Shown here in pieces: positions 23,065 to 32,330 of a stretch of 64,000 nt of DNA; positions within the stretch are counted from its first letter, which is position 1; every line of letters begins with the position of its first letter. The DNA is from Ulota crispa (lineage: Eukaryota > Streptophyta > Bryopsida > Orthotrichales > Orthotrichaceae), in NCBI GenBank assembly GCA_963920765.1, contig OY987250.1:7254001-7318000 (forward strand), given 5' to 3'. Under the pieces are notes generated by a model that did no database searches, had not been told where the DNA came from, and saw only the letters and a program-made list of their open reading frames with translations. Both the position numbers and the translations under genes were made by a program.

Positions 23065-24398
23065 ATGGCAATGTTGACTTTATGGCCGTTCAACTCCCAT
23101 TTGCCTATACCCGGCATATTTCACAGCTTTGTAGTATCTCTCCTGATACTTTGCCCGTTTCCTTTCTACTGGTACCTATGGACCAATCCTAAGAAGTGGA
23201 TGAAAATGTGCGAAGGCACCGATCCATCCCATCGCATGGCCCAGATTGCTCACATTCTCAAGGCTCTGCAACTCATTGGCCTGGTCTCTGTGGCCACACT
23301 CTCCGTTCCACCCCTAATCTCTGTGGCGCTCTTTGGCTTCGGACAGTTTCTGAATTACAGGTATTTCCCATTTTCTCAATGCTCGTCATTGTGCATTTTT
23401 CTTTGTCCGGTGCGTTTTTTTCCTCAAGCACTTTATACCCACTAAGGTAGGAGGCTCATGAACCGACCATCTAAGGGAAAGAGGACATTTGTGGAAAAAT
23501 CAGATCAGCTTAGCAGTTTGGAAATATTTTTGGTAGAAATTCAAGGAAGAAAAAAACCTATAACCATTTAAATTGAATTTTTTTGAGTTGGTATGAATTA
23601 AGTACAATTTATCAAAGCAAAAGGCACATAGGTAGCTATTTTGGATCACCAGGTGCAACACTCCTGGTTTAAATGCAGCTTGTGAATAGAGCACATGAGT
23701 CCAAAAAGGAACCACTACAAAATCGAGGATGCCCAAATAAGTTCTTTAAATTGTGCAATGTACCCATTCCATATTCTAATACTCAAACTATGATTGAAAA
23801 TACGTTTTTATTTATTTTAGCATGACATGTATCTATATTTTACTCAAAGACAATTCTCAACACAATTATGAACAACAAGCACACTAAGCACTAGCCCTTC
23901 TCACACTATTAAATCTCTAAAACCGTGCATGCACAAAGACAATATTTCTACATAGAAAATCTGATCCATTTAAGATGCTCTTTGCACTATTTCTAGCGAC
24001 TCTACATGAGCGATTCTAAATGCTTGCATGGAGTTCAAGCCTCCTACCTTAAACCAAACTCTCGCGAAGCATGTCTTCCCTTCACTTTGCTTTAGCAAGT
24101 TGAGGTCTTGATGTGAGGTCTTGAAGTGTGGTGATGTTCGTGTGGCAGGGTGTATGACTTACTTGGGGAAGATGGTGTTTACTACGGGGCTTTGTTTGGA
24201 AAGACGCTTCCGTGGGTGGAAAAGTTTCCCTTCGGATATCTCAGAGATCCACAATACGTGGGCTCAATCCTGAGCCTGCTTGGGGTTTCGTGTTGGGTAC
24301 CATTTCGCTTCATCGCCCTCTGGATTGTTGGTTATTTCTTCATGATGGTCCTTGAGCGGGCCGAAAATCCGAACACCCGAGCAGTTCATATTTCATGA
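23065..24398 (+). CDS. PLMT: Phospholipid N-methyltransferase (PLMT/PEMT family)
   Basis: Methylates phosphatidyl-monomethylethanolamine and the dimethyl form with S-adenosylmethionine to make phosphatidylcholine; the plant enzyme is an ER membrane protein. Coding exons are 23065-23360 and 24149-24398 (the junction splits an Arg codon), giving 181 residues. The family is near 165 residues, so this protein has a slightly longer N-terminus. Seen: CPFPFYWYLWTN near residues 30-45, membrane segments through the protein, RVYDLLGEDGVYYG at 99-112, and RDPQYVGSI (131-139), the conserved region of PEMT enzymes, followed by E and NP near the end (ERAENPNTR). The protein aligns well with what I recall of Arabidopsis PLMT. 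The start is the first in-frame ATG after a putative 5' UTR acceptor. The single coding intron holds a MITE (23443-24051). Confidence 0.93.
23443..24051. mobile_element. MITE with TAAGGTAGGAGG ends in the PLMT intron
   Basis: The left end reads TAAGGTAGGAGGCTCATG and the right end, inward, TAAGGTAGGAGGCTTGAA. The same kind of end is seen at 32985-33117 (NRT2 intron 1) and 28821-29681. It fills most of the 788-bp intron. Non-coding; superfamily unknown. Confidence 0.6.
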
Positions 24399-24690
24399 TT
24401 GGGGTCCTTTTTGAGATCTCTCTCTCAGTTGGTTCTAGATTTGAGCTCTGCCTTGTGAGTAATTTCACACGTGTTTTTTGTCTTTACCTTATAAAACTGA
24501 TTTGTTCACTGCTACTTTCTTGGCGTGACTCTTATTGTAACGTGGTTGTAAGGCAAAACTTGCCGAGACCGTTTTGTTAGGGATCTGAGGCAAATGCTAC
24601 TTGCGAAGACTTACGTATGTATGTCTTCCTTGAAGCTTGTACTTTCATTTCACTAGACAATTGGATTTGTTTGGAGAGGCAGGACTGAAA
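24399..24690. other. 3' flank of PLMT
   Basis: Presumed 3' UTR and downstream sequence. No canonical AATAAA is obvious in the first 250 bases. Confidence 0.35.
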
Positions 24691-24992
24691 GGGAAAATTT
24701 GATGGATATCCCTGAAACTTGCAATATTTCTGTAGATACCCCTGATTTTTCAGAAATTGCACAAATATCCTTGACATCTCAAAGGAGCATCTCAAGGTAG
24801 TTTTGTAAGTATTTTTTCTATTATTTTGTGTTCGTATACTTCACTTCAAACATTAAGGCCTTCACTGCACGGTCTAAAAGTAATGATTTTGAAAAAGTAA
24901 AATAATTATGTTAAGGGTACTTTTGTAATTTCTGAAAAACTAGGGGTATTTGTACAAATATTGCAAGATCAAGGGTATCCACCAAATTTTCC
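24691..24992. mobile_element. Mutator-like MITE family, copy 2
   Basis: The ends GGGAAAATTTGATGGATA and, inward, GGAAAATTTGGTGGATAC are inverted repeats. Inside, CAAATATCCTTG and ACTAGGGGTATTTGTAC mirror each other. It is the same family as 8189-8508, and the bases at 21270-21370 look like one end of a third copy. No clean target duplication is left here. Confidence 0.5.
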
Positions 24993-26339
24993 TATATTGA
25001 AGTGCATAAATATGTTTTTGCTATGTTGCGGCATGTTGCGGTATCTTGCGATACCTTTGAATGTTGCCTTGCCATGCAGATTTCCTTTTATTATACCTAA
25101 GCCAAAACCAAAGCTCTTCCAGACATGATGCATGAAATGCATGAGTGCTAGATAAAGGTTAGGAAACTCTGCATTAATCCTAGTTTTTGCTTAAGAATTT
25201 GGCAGAGTGGATGTAAGCTTAATTTTTAAAGGGTGCGCCAAGTGTGAAGCCTAGTTGGGTTCCAACCAGTGGTCAATTTTGGAGTCACGTGGTAATGTGA
25301 GAGTTTCTACTTTGGGTTTAAGTTTTAACATAATTATTCAACTCTTGATCTCTCGGAATACGATAATCCTTTGCAATTAACCATGTTTTCTGAATCAAAA
25401 TGCTTGAATGCCGCTTGTACATTTTTAGTCATAACTTATGAGGGAAAAATTGACCCTCGGTGTAGTTGAAATGCTCTACAAGAATCTCAAATTTGAAATG
25501 TTTAGATGTTAATTAGTTTGACTTTTGTTGACTTTTTGAAAATGAGGGTTTGGTGCTATAATGGCGTCCTATAGCCTTTTGTCTTTTTAGGGTTACATGG
25601 GTGCTTTACGGAAACTTCGATTTTTAGAATTGGATATGAATAACAAAGTGGGTTTAACTCGCACTCAATCCTCCATGTTTGTCATGGAAATTGTGTCATT
25701 CAAATTATGTCATTTGTCAATTCAACCCTAACACCACCTCCACCTCTCTTCTCATGTGATCAAAGTTGGAGGTCATATAGGTGGGGTTACTACAGGCACA
25801 TTTTGCAATTTGTCCTTCATAACTTCACACTCATATTTTGTCTAAAAATAAGTCAAAGCAAACTTCCATGATGACCTTGGAATCAAAAAACCTAGAAACA
25901 ACAAACGAGTTTGTGTTGTAAAATTGTTTGTTGTTTCTTGGTTTTTTGATTCCAAGGTCATCATGGAAGTTTGCTCCAAAGAAGAGGGCAATGATAATGT
26001 GGAGTTGGTAGGCACTCTAGTAATAAATGGCTCTCCATTCATTTATGATATTAAGGAGGTGGTAGGTGTGGGAAGGGGATGATTCTTGGTAAATTTTGTT
26101 TTTCTTGCTTAGTCAATGTATATGATACTATAAAAATCTGATTACCTATGTATTTGCATGATTGATTTGGGATTCTCATAAATTATGGATATGCCCTCTT
26201 ACACCCTTGGCACTTGTGCTTATAAACTTAGAACCAATTTAATGTATCTCTAAAATTTATGTAACAAATTGAATGTTTCTCTTTTAGCATCTACCTATAT
26301 GAAAAAGTTTGGAAAAGTTTTGCTTCATTTTATGTTGCC
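24993..26339. other. Intergenic, no gene except the hairpin at 25858-25974
   Basis: AT-rich spacer with short ORFs only. The stretch 25975-26080 next to the hairpin is somewhat protein-like on both strands but has no recognised domain. Confidence 0.4.
25858..25974. repeat. Near-perfect hairpin: 49-bp arms, 19-nt loop
   Basis: Arms 25858-25906 and 25926-25974 are reverse complements with a single mismatch. The arm begins GCAAACTTCCATGATGACC and ends GAAACAACAAAC. The length and near-perfect pairing resemble a young inverted duplication of the kind proposed to give rise to MIRNA genes or small hairpin RNAs. It could equally be a small foldback element. No promoter was recognised. Confidence 0.75.
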
Positions 26340-26470
26340 TACTCATTGTTGCTAACATGAAGTCAAAATGTGGATTGAAAGCCATATCATATAGTAAAAA
26401 TGGAAAATAGTAATTTGATTCTTTCTTTTTTAAATCAAAAACCCTAAAATGCAAGAAAGAACAAACATGT
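26340..26470 (+). repeat. Dispersed repeat, copy 2 (partial)
   Basis: Contains CTAACATGAAGTCAAAATG and AATCAAAAACCCTAAAA, matching the second half of the repeat at 9940-10240 and 27985-28345. Confidence 0.45.
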
Positions 26471-27587
26471 TTGCCTTGAAGCAAGCATGCACGCCCCTTG
26501 CAAGCAAAGGAATGCAAAATTTGATGGGACTCAACAGAGTCCAATCTTTGTTGAGTGGAAAGCAAAGAAAAACCAAAAGTGCTTTGGCAAACTTGTTCGG
26601 TAATTGTTACAGTTGAGAACGTCCATTTTGTAGTATCATCTTGAACATCTGCCTAAAAATGAGGAAGACTAAAGATATTGATTTCACGTTTCAAGTTTCA
26701 TGGCGCTCTTCTTCAAGAGTGCTAGACGAGTGTAGCAACTTGCAAATATTGCCTCACTAGTACTATTGATGGAACTATAGTTGTCACACTGGGCAAGATT
26801 TGGTTGTCAAACAAAACAAGAGGTCAAACAAACAAAGCAAATCGGGCTAGGTGGTTGTCCATATCAGAAGGCATCACACACAATCACAAAGTTACATTTG
26901 CACCCTAACATTAAAAAAAGAAGAGAAAAAAAGCTCTTGCGTAAGCACCTTGCTCTTGCGTCTGCACCTTGACTGTTTATGTTTGTGTCTCACAAACGAA
27001 CAATTTAGGATTGGTCCAATGTGACAGCCACAAATGGAAGAGAAGACATGGTTTTGCAACAAAACTTACACTGTGATTGACATCGAACTAGCCCAGTGAG
27101 AGGCATCTTCAACACATTTTGATCTCCGACCGCTGGTCGGAGATCAAAGAACAAAAGTAGCCACGGTCCACTGAAGGCCGGGCCACATAGACCGAAACCA
27201 GTGTTTCAAAAAGACTGTTTGTGAAAAATAGGTGTCGGAGTTACTGATTTCAATAAAAGTAGATCCTTTGACTTTCAAGGGCCCACTTTTCTAGTTTATT
27301 TAAAAATGTCAATTTTGAGAGTTCACAAATCGGCGTCTCAAACCTCCTGCCCTGGAATGGTGGAGAGGTTATCTTTAGCTGACTAGTAGATGAAAATTTG
27401 GAAAAGTGATTGTCTCCTAATTTTCCAAAAATACAAGTTACTCTTCATCTTTTTCAAAATGCCAGTTTTGAGCTTGTGTGGCCCCGACATCATCCCCAAT
27501 CATTGGTGTACTTCACTTGCTTGTTACTAGGCACTACTGGTTACTGTTTGTTTAGGTCTTCACTCCAAGTTTGGATTGATCATGTTG
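26471..27587. other. Intergenic, no gene recognised; perfect palindrome at 27118-27148
   Basis: Contains TTTGATCTCCGACC followed by GCT and its exact inverse GGTCGGAGATCAAA (27118-27148). Upstream, GAGGCATCTTCAACACA resembles the ends of Tourist-like MITEs, so the palindrome may be part of one. The rest is non-coding. Confidence 0.45.
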
Positions 27588-27591
27588 TTAA

Positions 27592-27832
27592 TCCCTGAGT
27601 GCCTAGCACAAATTTACTCAAATCCAAACCCTTTGGAACTCATTCCAATCAAACAATCACCTAAATGAGATCCACAAAAATTGACTATACTGATTAGACG
27701 AGAACAGAGGCCCAGAGCTCCAAGGAAAAGAACAAGTCCTTTCACTGTATCATTTGAAAAGATTATAATGGTCAAAACAAGATTTTTTTTCAAAACCAAG
27801 AGGCCATATTTTGGCCCTTGGGCGCTCAAGGG
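27592..27832. mobile_element. TTAA-flanked piggyBac-like element (241 bp)
   Basis: TTAA at 27588-27591 and 27833-27836. The ends TCCCTGAGTGCCTAG and, inward, CCCTTGAGCGCCCAAG are inverted repeats with few mismatches. The ends most resemble those of the 83-bp element at 46294-46376. Confidence 0.6.
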
Positions 27833-27984
27833 TTAAACTCAACTTTCAACCCAAGTCCCACCAATATTTTTGCATAAAACATTTTGGCTTTCTCTGGTAC
27901 TTTTGTTTGCAGTTAAAAAATACAACCAATTGGGGATCTAGCAATGACACGAAATTTGTACAAATGAGACATGGGAAGCAGTGG

Positions 27985-28345
27985 GAACCGCCCATGGTTG
28001 TCACATTGGACTGCTTGTACGTCCGCTTACCCGTACGCTCAAAGTGCCCAATTGAGCTCATGGTCCATTTGATGTAGTCAATTTGTAGTTGATTTCAAAA
28101 AATGACAAAAAAAAACTTACTTTGTACATGTTGGTGACACTTGTAGCCAACATGAAGTCAAAACATGGATTCAAAGCCATACATGCATACCAAGTACTAA
28201 AAATGAAAAATAATAAAAATTTTCTTCCTATATTAGGTCAAAAACCCTAAAAATGTCCTAAAAAATAGAGGACGCACACATCCGTTTGCGTTATCCATTT
28301 TGTGCATCCACCTACGCTATCCAATAGCTAGATCTTGCCCGAAGT
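27985..28345 (+). repeat. Dispersed repeat, copy 3
   Basis: The most complete partner of 9940-10240, with the same order of shared blocks, including TGTCACATTGGAC, AGTGCCCAATTGAGCTCATG and CCAACATGAAGTCAAAA. It continues to TCTTGCCCGAAGTAACA, matching TCTTGCCCAAAGTTAAC in copy 1. Confidence 0.5.
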
Positions 28346-28820
28346 AACAATCATGGATCTGCCCCTAAGGATCTTTGACATGGGTATTGTATTGTGGTGT
28401 TTGTTATCTTGTGTTTGTGTGGCATAGCTTGAGAAACCAATTTCTCTCCACATGGGTGTGCAAGCAAAACCTAAAGTGTTCATGTCAAGGTTTTTTTCTT
28501 TGCAAATTTTTGCCTAAATCTTACCTCAAACTGACAATGGCAACCATTACACTAAGAAATTTGGATGAAAAAAGTAGATTAAATTGTCAACCCTTTCTTC
28601 CACAAACACCCTGTTTGCCAAATTTTGGATGAAGTAGCTTATATTAGTAAACTTGTTTGAAGAACATGCACAAATTGTTCATTCATCCCAATTTTATCCA
28701 ATTTTTATTTTCTTACATACATTATAAGGTGTTGTTTGCACTACCTTGCCCAAACCAAAAAAATTAACTCTGGTTGGTTGGTTCTTGTTTGTCTAAGCAA
28801 GCTAGTCATTAGAATGCCGA
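28346..28820. repeat. Spacer with a diverged relative of the foldback arm
   Basis: About 28490-28650 resembles, in inverse sense, the left arm of the foldback at 19071-20315 (block order AATTTTTGCC, AGAAATTTGGATGA, CAAATTTTGGATGAAG). No gene seen. Confidence 0.35.
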
Positions 28821-29159
28821 TAAGGTAGGAGAACCTAAATGTAACATTAGTTGTTTATCAACATCTACTAACAAACCTAAAGTTATAGATTGCTGCTTGC
28901 AAACAAGACACATAATTCAACAAAACTTGTCACAATTATGGGGTATAAAGAACACAAATTGTGTAGGTGACGAAGAAGCTACGCATGTGACACAATCCTT
29001 TTGTTGTCGCTTTGACATTTCAATACGAACATTTCAATGGAGGTCTAGTGTCTACAATAGATAGGTCTAGGAAGTTACCTTCAACAATTCCTAATTTATT
29101 CATACAATCTCAAAAAATTTCAAAAACATTTTTTCTTGCATTTGTGCCTATTTCCTAAC

Positions 29160-29487
29160 TAAGGTAGTCTGCTCATAAACCATGCAAGCTCTAAAACCGC
29201 TCACCTCACCAAATGTACTCTTTTGGTACATGTTTTTTGTAGCTTTTCTATAATGTACAGGTGATGTACATTTGAGGAGGTGGGCAGTTTTAGAGACCTA
29301 TGGCCTTTCCACTTCAAAATTTCATAACTAATTCCACAAAGCTCCAAAAAATATGAAACAACTTGGGTTAGATGTCAATTCTTCTTGTCTTTCAAGAAAA
29401 ATTTACTGAAAAATAATTCAAAAAGTTTCACCTCTCCAAAATTCAGTTTTAGCCCTTAGATGGACGGTTTATGAACACACCACCTTA
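29160..29487. mobile_element. Nested MITE, TAAGGTAGTCTGCTCATAAACC-type ends
   Basis: The left end TAAGGTAGTCTGCTCATAAA pairs with the inward right end TAAGGTGGTGTGTTCATAAA. Inside there is a second inverted layer (ACCTCACCAAATGTACTC against TGTACATTTGAGGAGGT). A diverged member of the TAAGGTAGGAGG group. Confidence 0.5.
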
Positions 29488-29527
29488 ACATATGCCAATC
29501 CTCAAGACCACCACATTTGAACTAAAG

Positions 29528-29646
29528 GTATGTTCACACTTGGTGTTAAAAGGGGTAGTAGCAAGAGAAAATTAGATGTATTTGGACACATCTTTAGATT
29601 ACATTCATATTGCTAATACCCCTCCTAACACCAAGTGTAAACATAC
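29528..29646. mobile_element. Nested 119-bp MITE with long inverted repeats
   Basis: The left arm GTATGTTCACACTTGGTG and, inward from the right, GTATGTTTACACTTGGTG continue as inverted repeats for about 45 bp. A compact hairpin-like element; superfamily unknown. Confidence 0.6.
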
Positions 29647-29681
29647 TAAGTGTCGGTTCGGTTTTAGGTTCTCCTACCTTA

Positions 29682-31860
29682 CAACCCTAGAGCCGGGGGC
29701 AGAGGTAAGCTTACATCGGGGTGCGTGAGTACTTGCGGTGTCCTTTGCTTGCGGCTACCCGTCATGCTCCAGGGAAGTGTACCTGTCCAGTTTGAAAAAC
29801 CTCCTGGGTAGCACCTCGCGATTGGCTTCTCCAACCTCGCTCTCTCGCTTTCGCTCTCATCATGCGTTTCCCAGTCCACAGTTCCCTCAAAAGTTGATTC
29901 AGGGCACTCTTTAAAATTTCAGGGCACTCTCCAAATCTTCAGGGCACTCTCCAGTCTCTCAAGCAGCAACGTCTGGCATGGGGTGGTACTGTTTGCCCGA
30001 CCTAGGATTTTCCGTTCTCATGCATTTATCTCCTCGAAGGCTCGAATAAAAAGCTTTACCAAAGGTCTTTTGCAAGCACACCTGTCTGAGCGTCACGCAT
30101 TCAAGTGGACCAGATGACCGGTACTAACTTTCCATCCAAAGCTCAAACAAAATGATCAGCGGGACTATGGGAGGTTTCACTTTAGAACTTTTTCTAACTT
30201 TTTTTTTTTTTTTTTCTTTTCATTTTTGGTCAGTAATAAGAAGTATTCATACAAAGCCCGGGTGAACTGACCCCAGCCTTTAAATTCCTGGCAAGTTTTT
30301 GTGTAAATTTTACCTCGATTTTGGATGGGCTACCGTCACTCTAGAAAAATCATGCAAAAAAATGAATGAAATTGTTAGGTTCTTCCCTAAGTGAATACTA
30401 TATTTGCTAAAATTAGGGTTTGAAAGTTATTAAAATTAGTATATTTTATGGATGGATGTGCACAAGTTGTTAATTTTATCAATTTTTGTTCAAATCTTTC
30501 TTACATGCTTGTATTGTTGGGTGCATGTTGTGCAACCAATGAAAATACAAAATTTAAAGGCTGTTGACCCCTCATTGCCTCATGCCTAGATGAATGGGCC
30601 TATGGCTCTCACCTCTCTGTCCATGTTTTAAGGTCCGGGTGAAAATTTGCCACAATTTTAGAAGCAAGGATAAAAGTGATAACTTCTTTTGGCATAGTTC
30701 AATTATACCCTCCTCCATAGCCAAATACAAAAGCATGCTCTCTAAATCCAGACAAGGATTCAAAATCTCCAAATTCAATCTCCCAATGATTTTCAAATCC
30801 TCACAAATTTTAAAATGTGGAAGAGCAGAAATTTTTCACGTAGGCCCAACAAACATGGAAAGCAGTTGATTTTAGCTCCTCGCCCCATTCATCCAAGCGG
30901 GGGCAATGAGGGGTCAGTTCACTGTGGCCTTGCATATACATGTACACTCATGTAGGTTGCCCCACACTAATTTCTAGACATGTTACACTATTTAAATATT
31001 TATTGCTCCTATAGTAATCTTCATCAATAATTACTACAATAAACAAAATTTAAAAGGTTTAGCAACAACAACAAAACTTTAGAATAATAAATTAGTGGCT
31101 TTCAAATTGTAAATCATGTGAAATTCAAGATTGTAGAAAATTACATGCACCTCCAAGTGGCCAAGTGATGAGTCATGAGGTAATTTTCCAATATAAGGCA
31201 ACCTAATTGTAAGACAACCTAATTGTAAGGCAACCTAATTGTCAAGGCAACCTAGATGCAATATGCAATATTCAGTATACATATATAAAAGACTGGAATG
31301 ATTCCTCTGGTACAAGAGAAAGGGAAAAAAAGAAAGGGGAGAAAAGGGATGAAAAAGGCGGAAAGGACAAATGAAAGAGAGGGAAAGAATTCAGAAACTG
31401 AAAAGGAAGTGAGATCTTCGGTTGTAGTGTTGTACAGATTACAGAACTACAGGTGCAGCTCCAACAGCAAGGAATCAAACAAACGTTGGGACAAGAAGAG
31501 TCGGTGCCTCTGTGGCTCCACAAACGCGGCACAGAATCCCGGCTGCAATCGCGGCACTCCCAGACCCAGACTCCCAGCGCGTGGCATCGTAGTAGCTGAA
31601 GACTCAAGTCAACCACGACTCCCCCGCTTTTCCAGATTTCCTGTATACAAGCAGCACAACGCCTCCAGATTCTGCAGCCACAGATTCCCACATCTAAAGT
31701 TCTAAACTACGAATATAAAAATATAAGCAACTCCGTACATGCTTTCCACCACTAGCTTGAGTCCCCACCCAGTCCAACCAGCCGAGGCGCGGCTTCACTT
31801 CCCTTTTCTGCCACTGGTGGCTTGTGCAAGCCTGCGCCGCGCACATTGCCATCATCACTT
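29682..31860. other. Intergenic; GC-richer patches and short tandem repeats, no gene recognised
   Basis: 29690-30130 is GC-richer, with three copies of CAGGGCACTCT (about 29900-29955). 30190-30215 is a T-run. 31190-31255 has four copies of GGCAACCTAATTG-type units, and 30970-31260 is the inverse partner of the repeat at 18370-18600. 31300-31400 is purine-rich; it supports ORFs of 135 and 139 codons on opposite strands, which I judge to be chance. The last few hundred bases are probably NRT2 promoter. Confidence 0.4.
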
Positions 31861-31867
31861 GTACCTT

Positions 31868-31875
31868 TATAAATA
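31868..31875 (+). promoter_or_regulatory. TATA box, probable NRT2 promoter
   Basis: TATAAATA followed by GCAACAATCC, 456 bp upstream of the NRT2 start codon in a locally GC-rich stretch. The implied 5' UTR is long, and a possible 5' UTR intron starts at CTGCAAG followed by GTCAGT (32029/32030). Confidence 0.45.
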
Positions 31876-32174
31876 GCAACAATCCTCTGCCCATTTCTAC
31901 TTAAACCTCCACGACTTCAATTCCTTCGCCAGGTGCTCCGAGTGCGTTGGATATTCCAACTTGAGCAGAGTGTGTGCTCCGGAGTAACTCGAGTTCCATT
32001 GCTGGTCTCGCTTCTCTGTCACCTGCAAGGTCAGTTTAGCTTCTAGGATTTCAGAGGGGAAGCTGGTTTAGTAGGAGACTGTTGCACTGGATCAATAGAG
32101 CTGCAACCAGTCCTAAAAACTCCTACTTTCAACGGAGTGCAGGGAATGCAGGGGTTGCTGAGAGTGTTGATCTC

Positions 32175-32234
32175 ATGAAGTTTTGTGTCCCGTTTTGTGT
32201 GCGATCAGCTATGGCGCGCACTTGTACTGGATGA
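32175..32234 (+). promoter_or_regulatory. Upstream ORF in the putative NRT2 5' leader
   Basis: An ATG-started frame of 19 codons plus TGA (MKFCVPFCVRSAMARTCTG) ends 96 bases before the NRT2 start. Whether it lies in the mature leader depends on the transcription start and on a possible leader intron. A TG-rich microsatellite (about 32292-32316) separates it from the main start. Confidence 0.3.
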
Positions 32235-32330
32235 GGTTTAGTTGGCGGGAGAGGAGGCGAGAGATCGCTGTGAAGATTTGAGCGGAGACTTTTGTGTGTG
32301 TGTGTGTGTTTGTGTGGGTTTCTGTGTGCA

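Larger units (their letters stand above)
28821..29681. mobile_element. MITE with TAAGGTAGGAGAACC ends carrying two nested elements
   Basis: The left end TAAGGTAGGAGAACCTAAA has its inverse TTTAGGTTCTCCTACCTTA at the right, essentially perfect over about 19 bp. Two further inverted-repeat elements lie inside (29160-29487 and 29528-29646). It belongs to the same end-type family as 23443-24051 and 32985-33117. Confidence 0.6.

Noticed and set aside
31272..31705. Overlapping ORFs of 135 and 139 codons on opposite strands
   Set aside because: Open frames on both strands through a purine-rich stretch; low complexity, no domain, and no splice partner seen.
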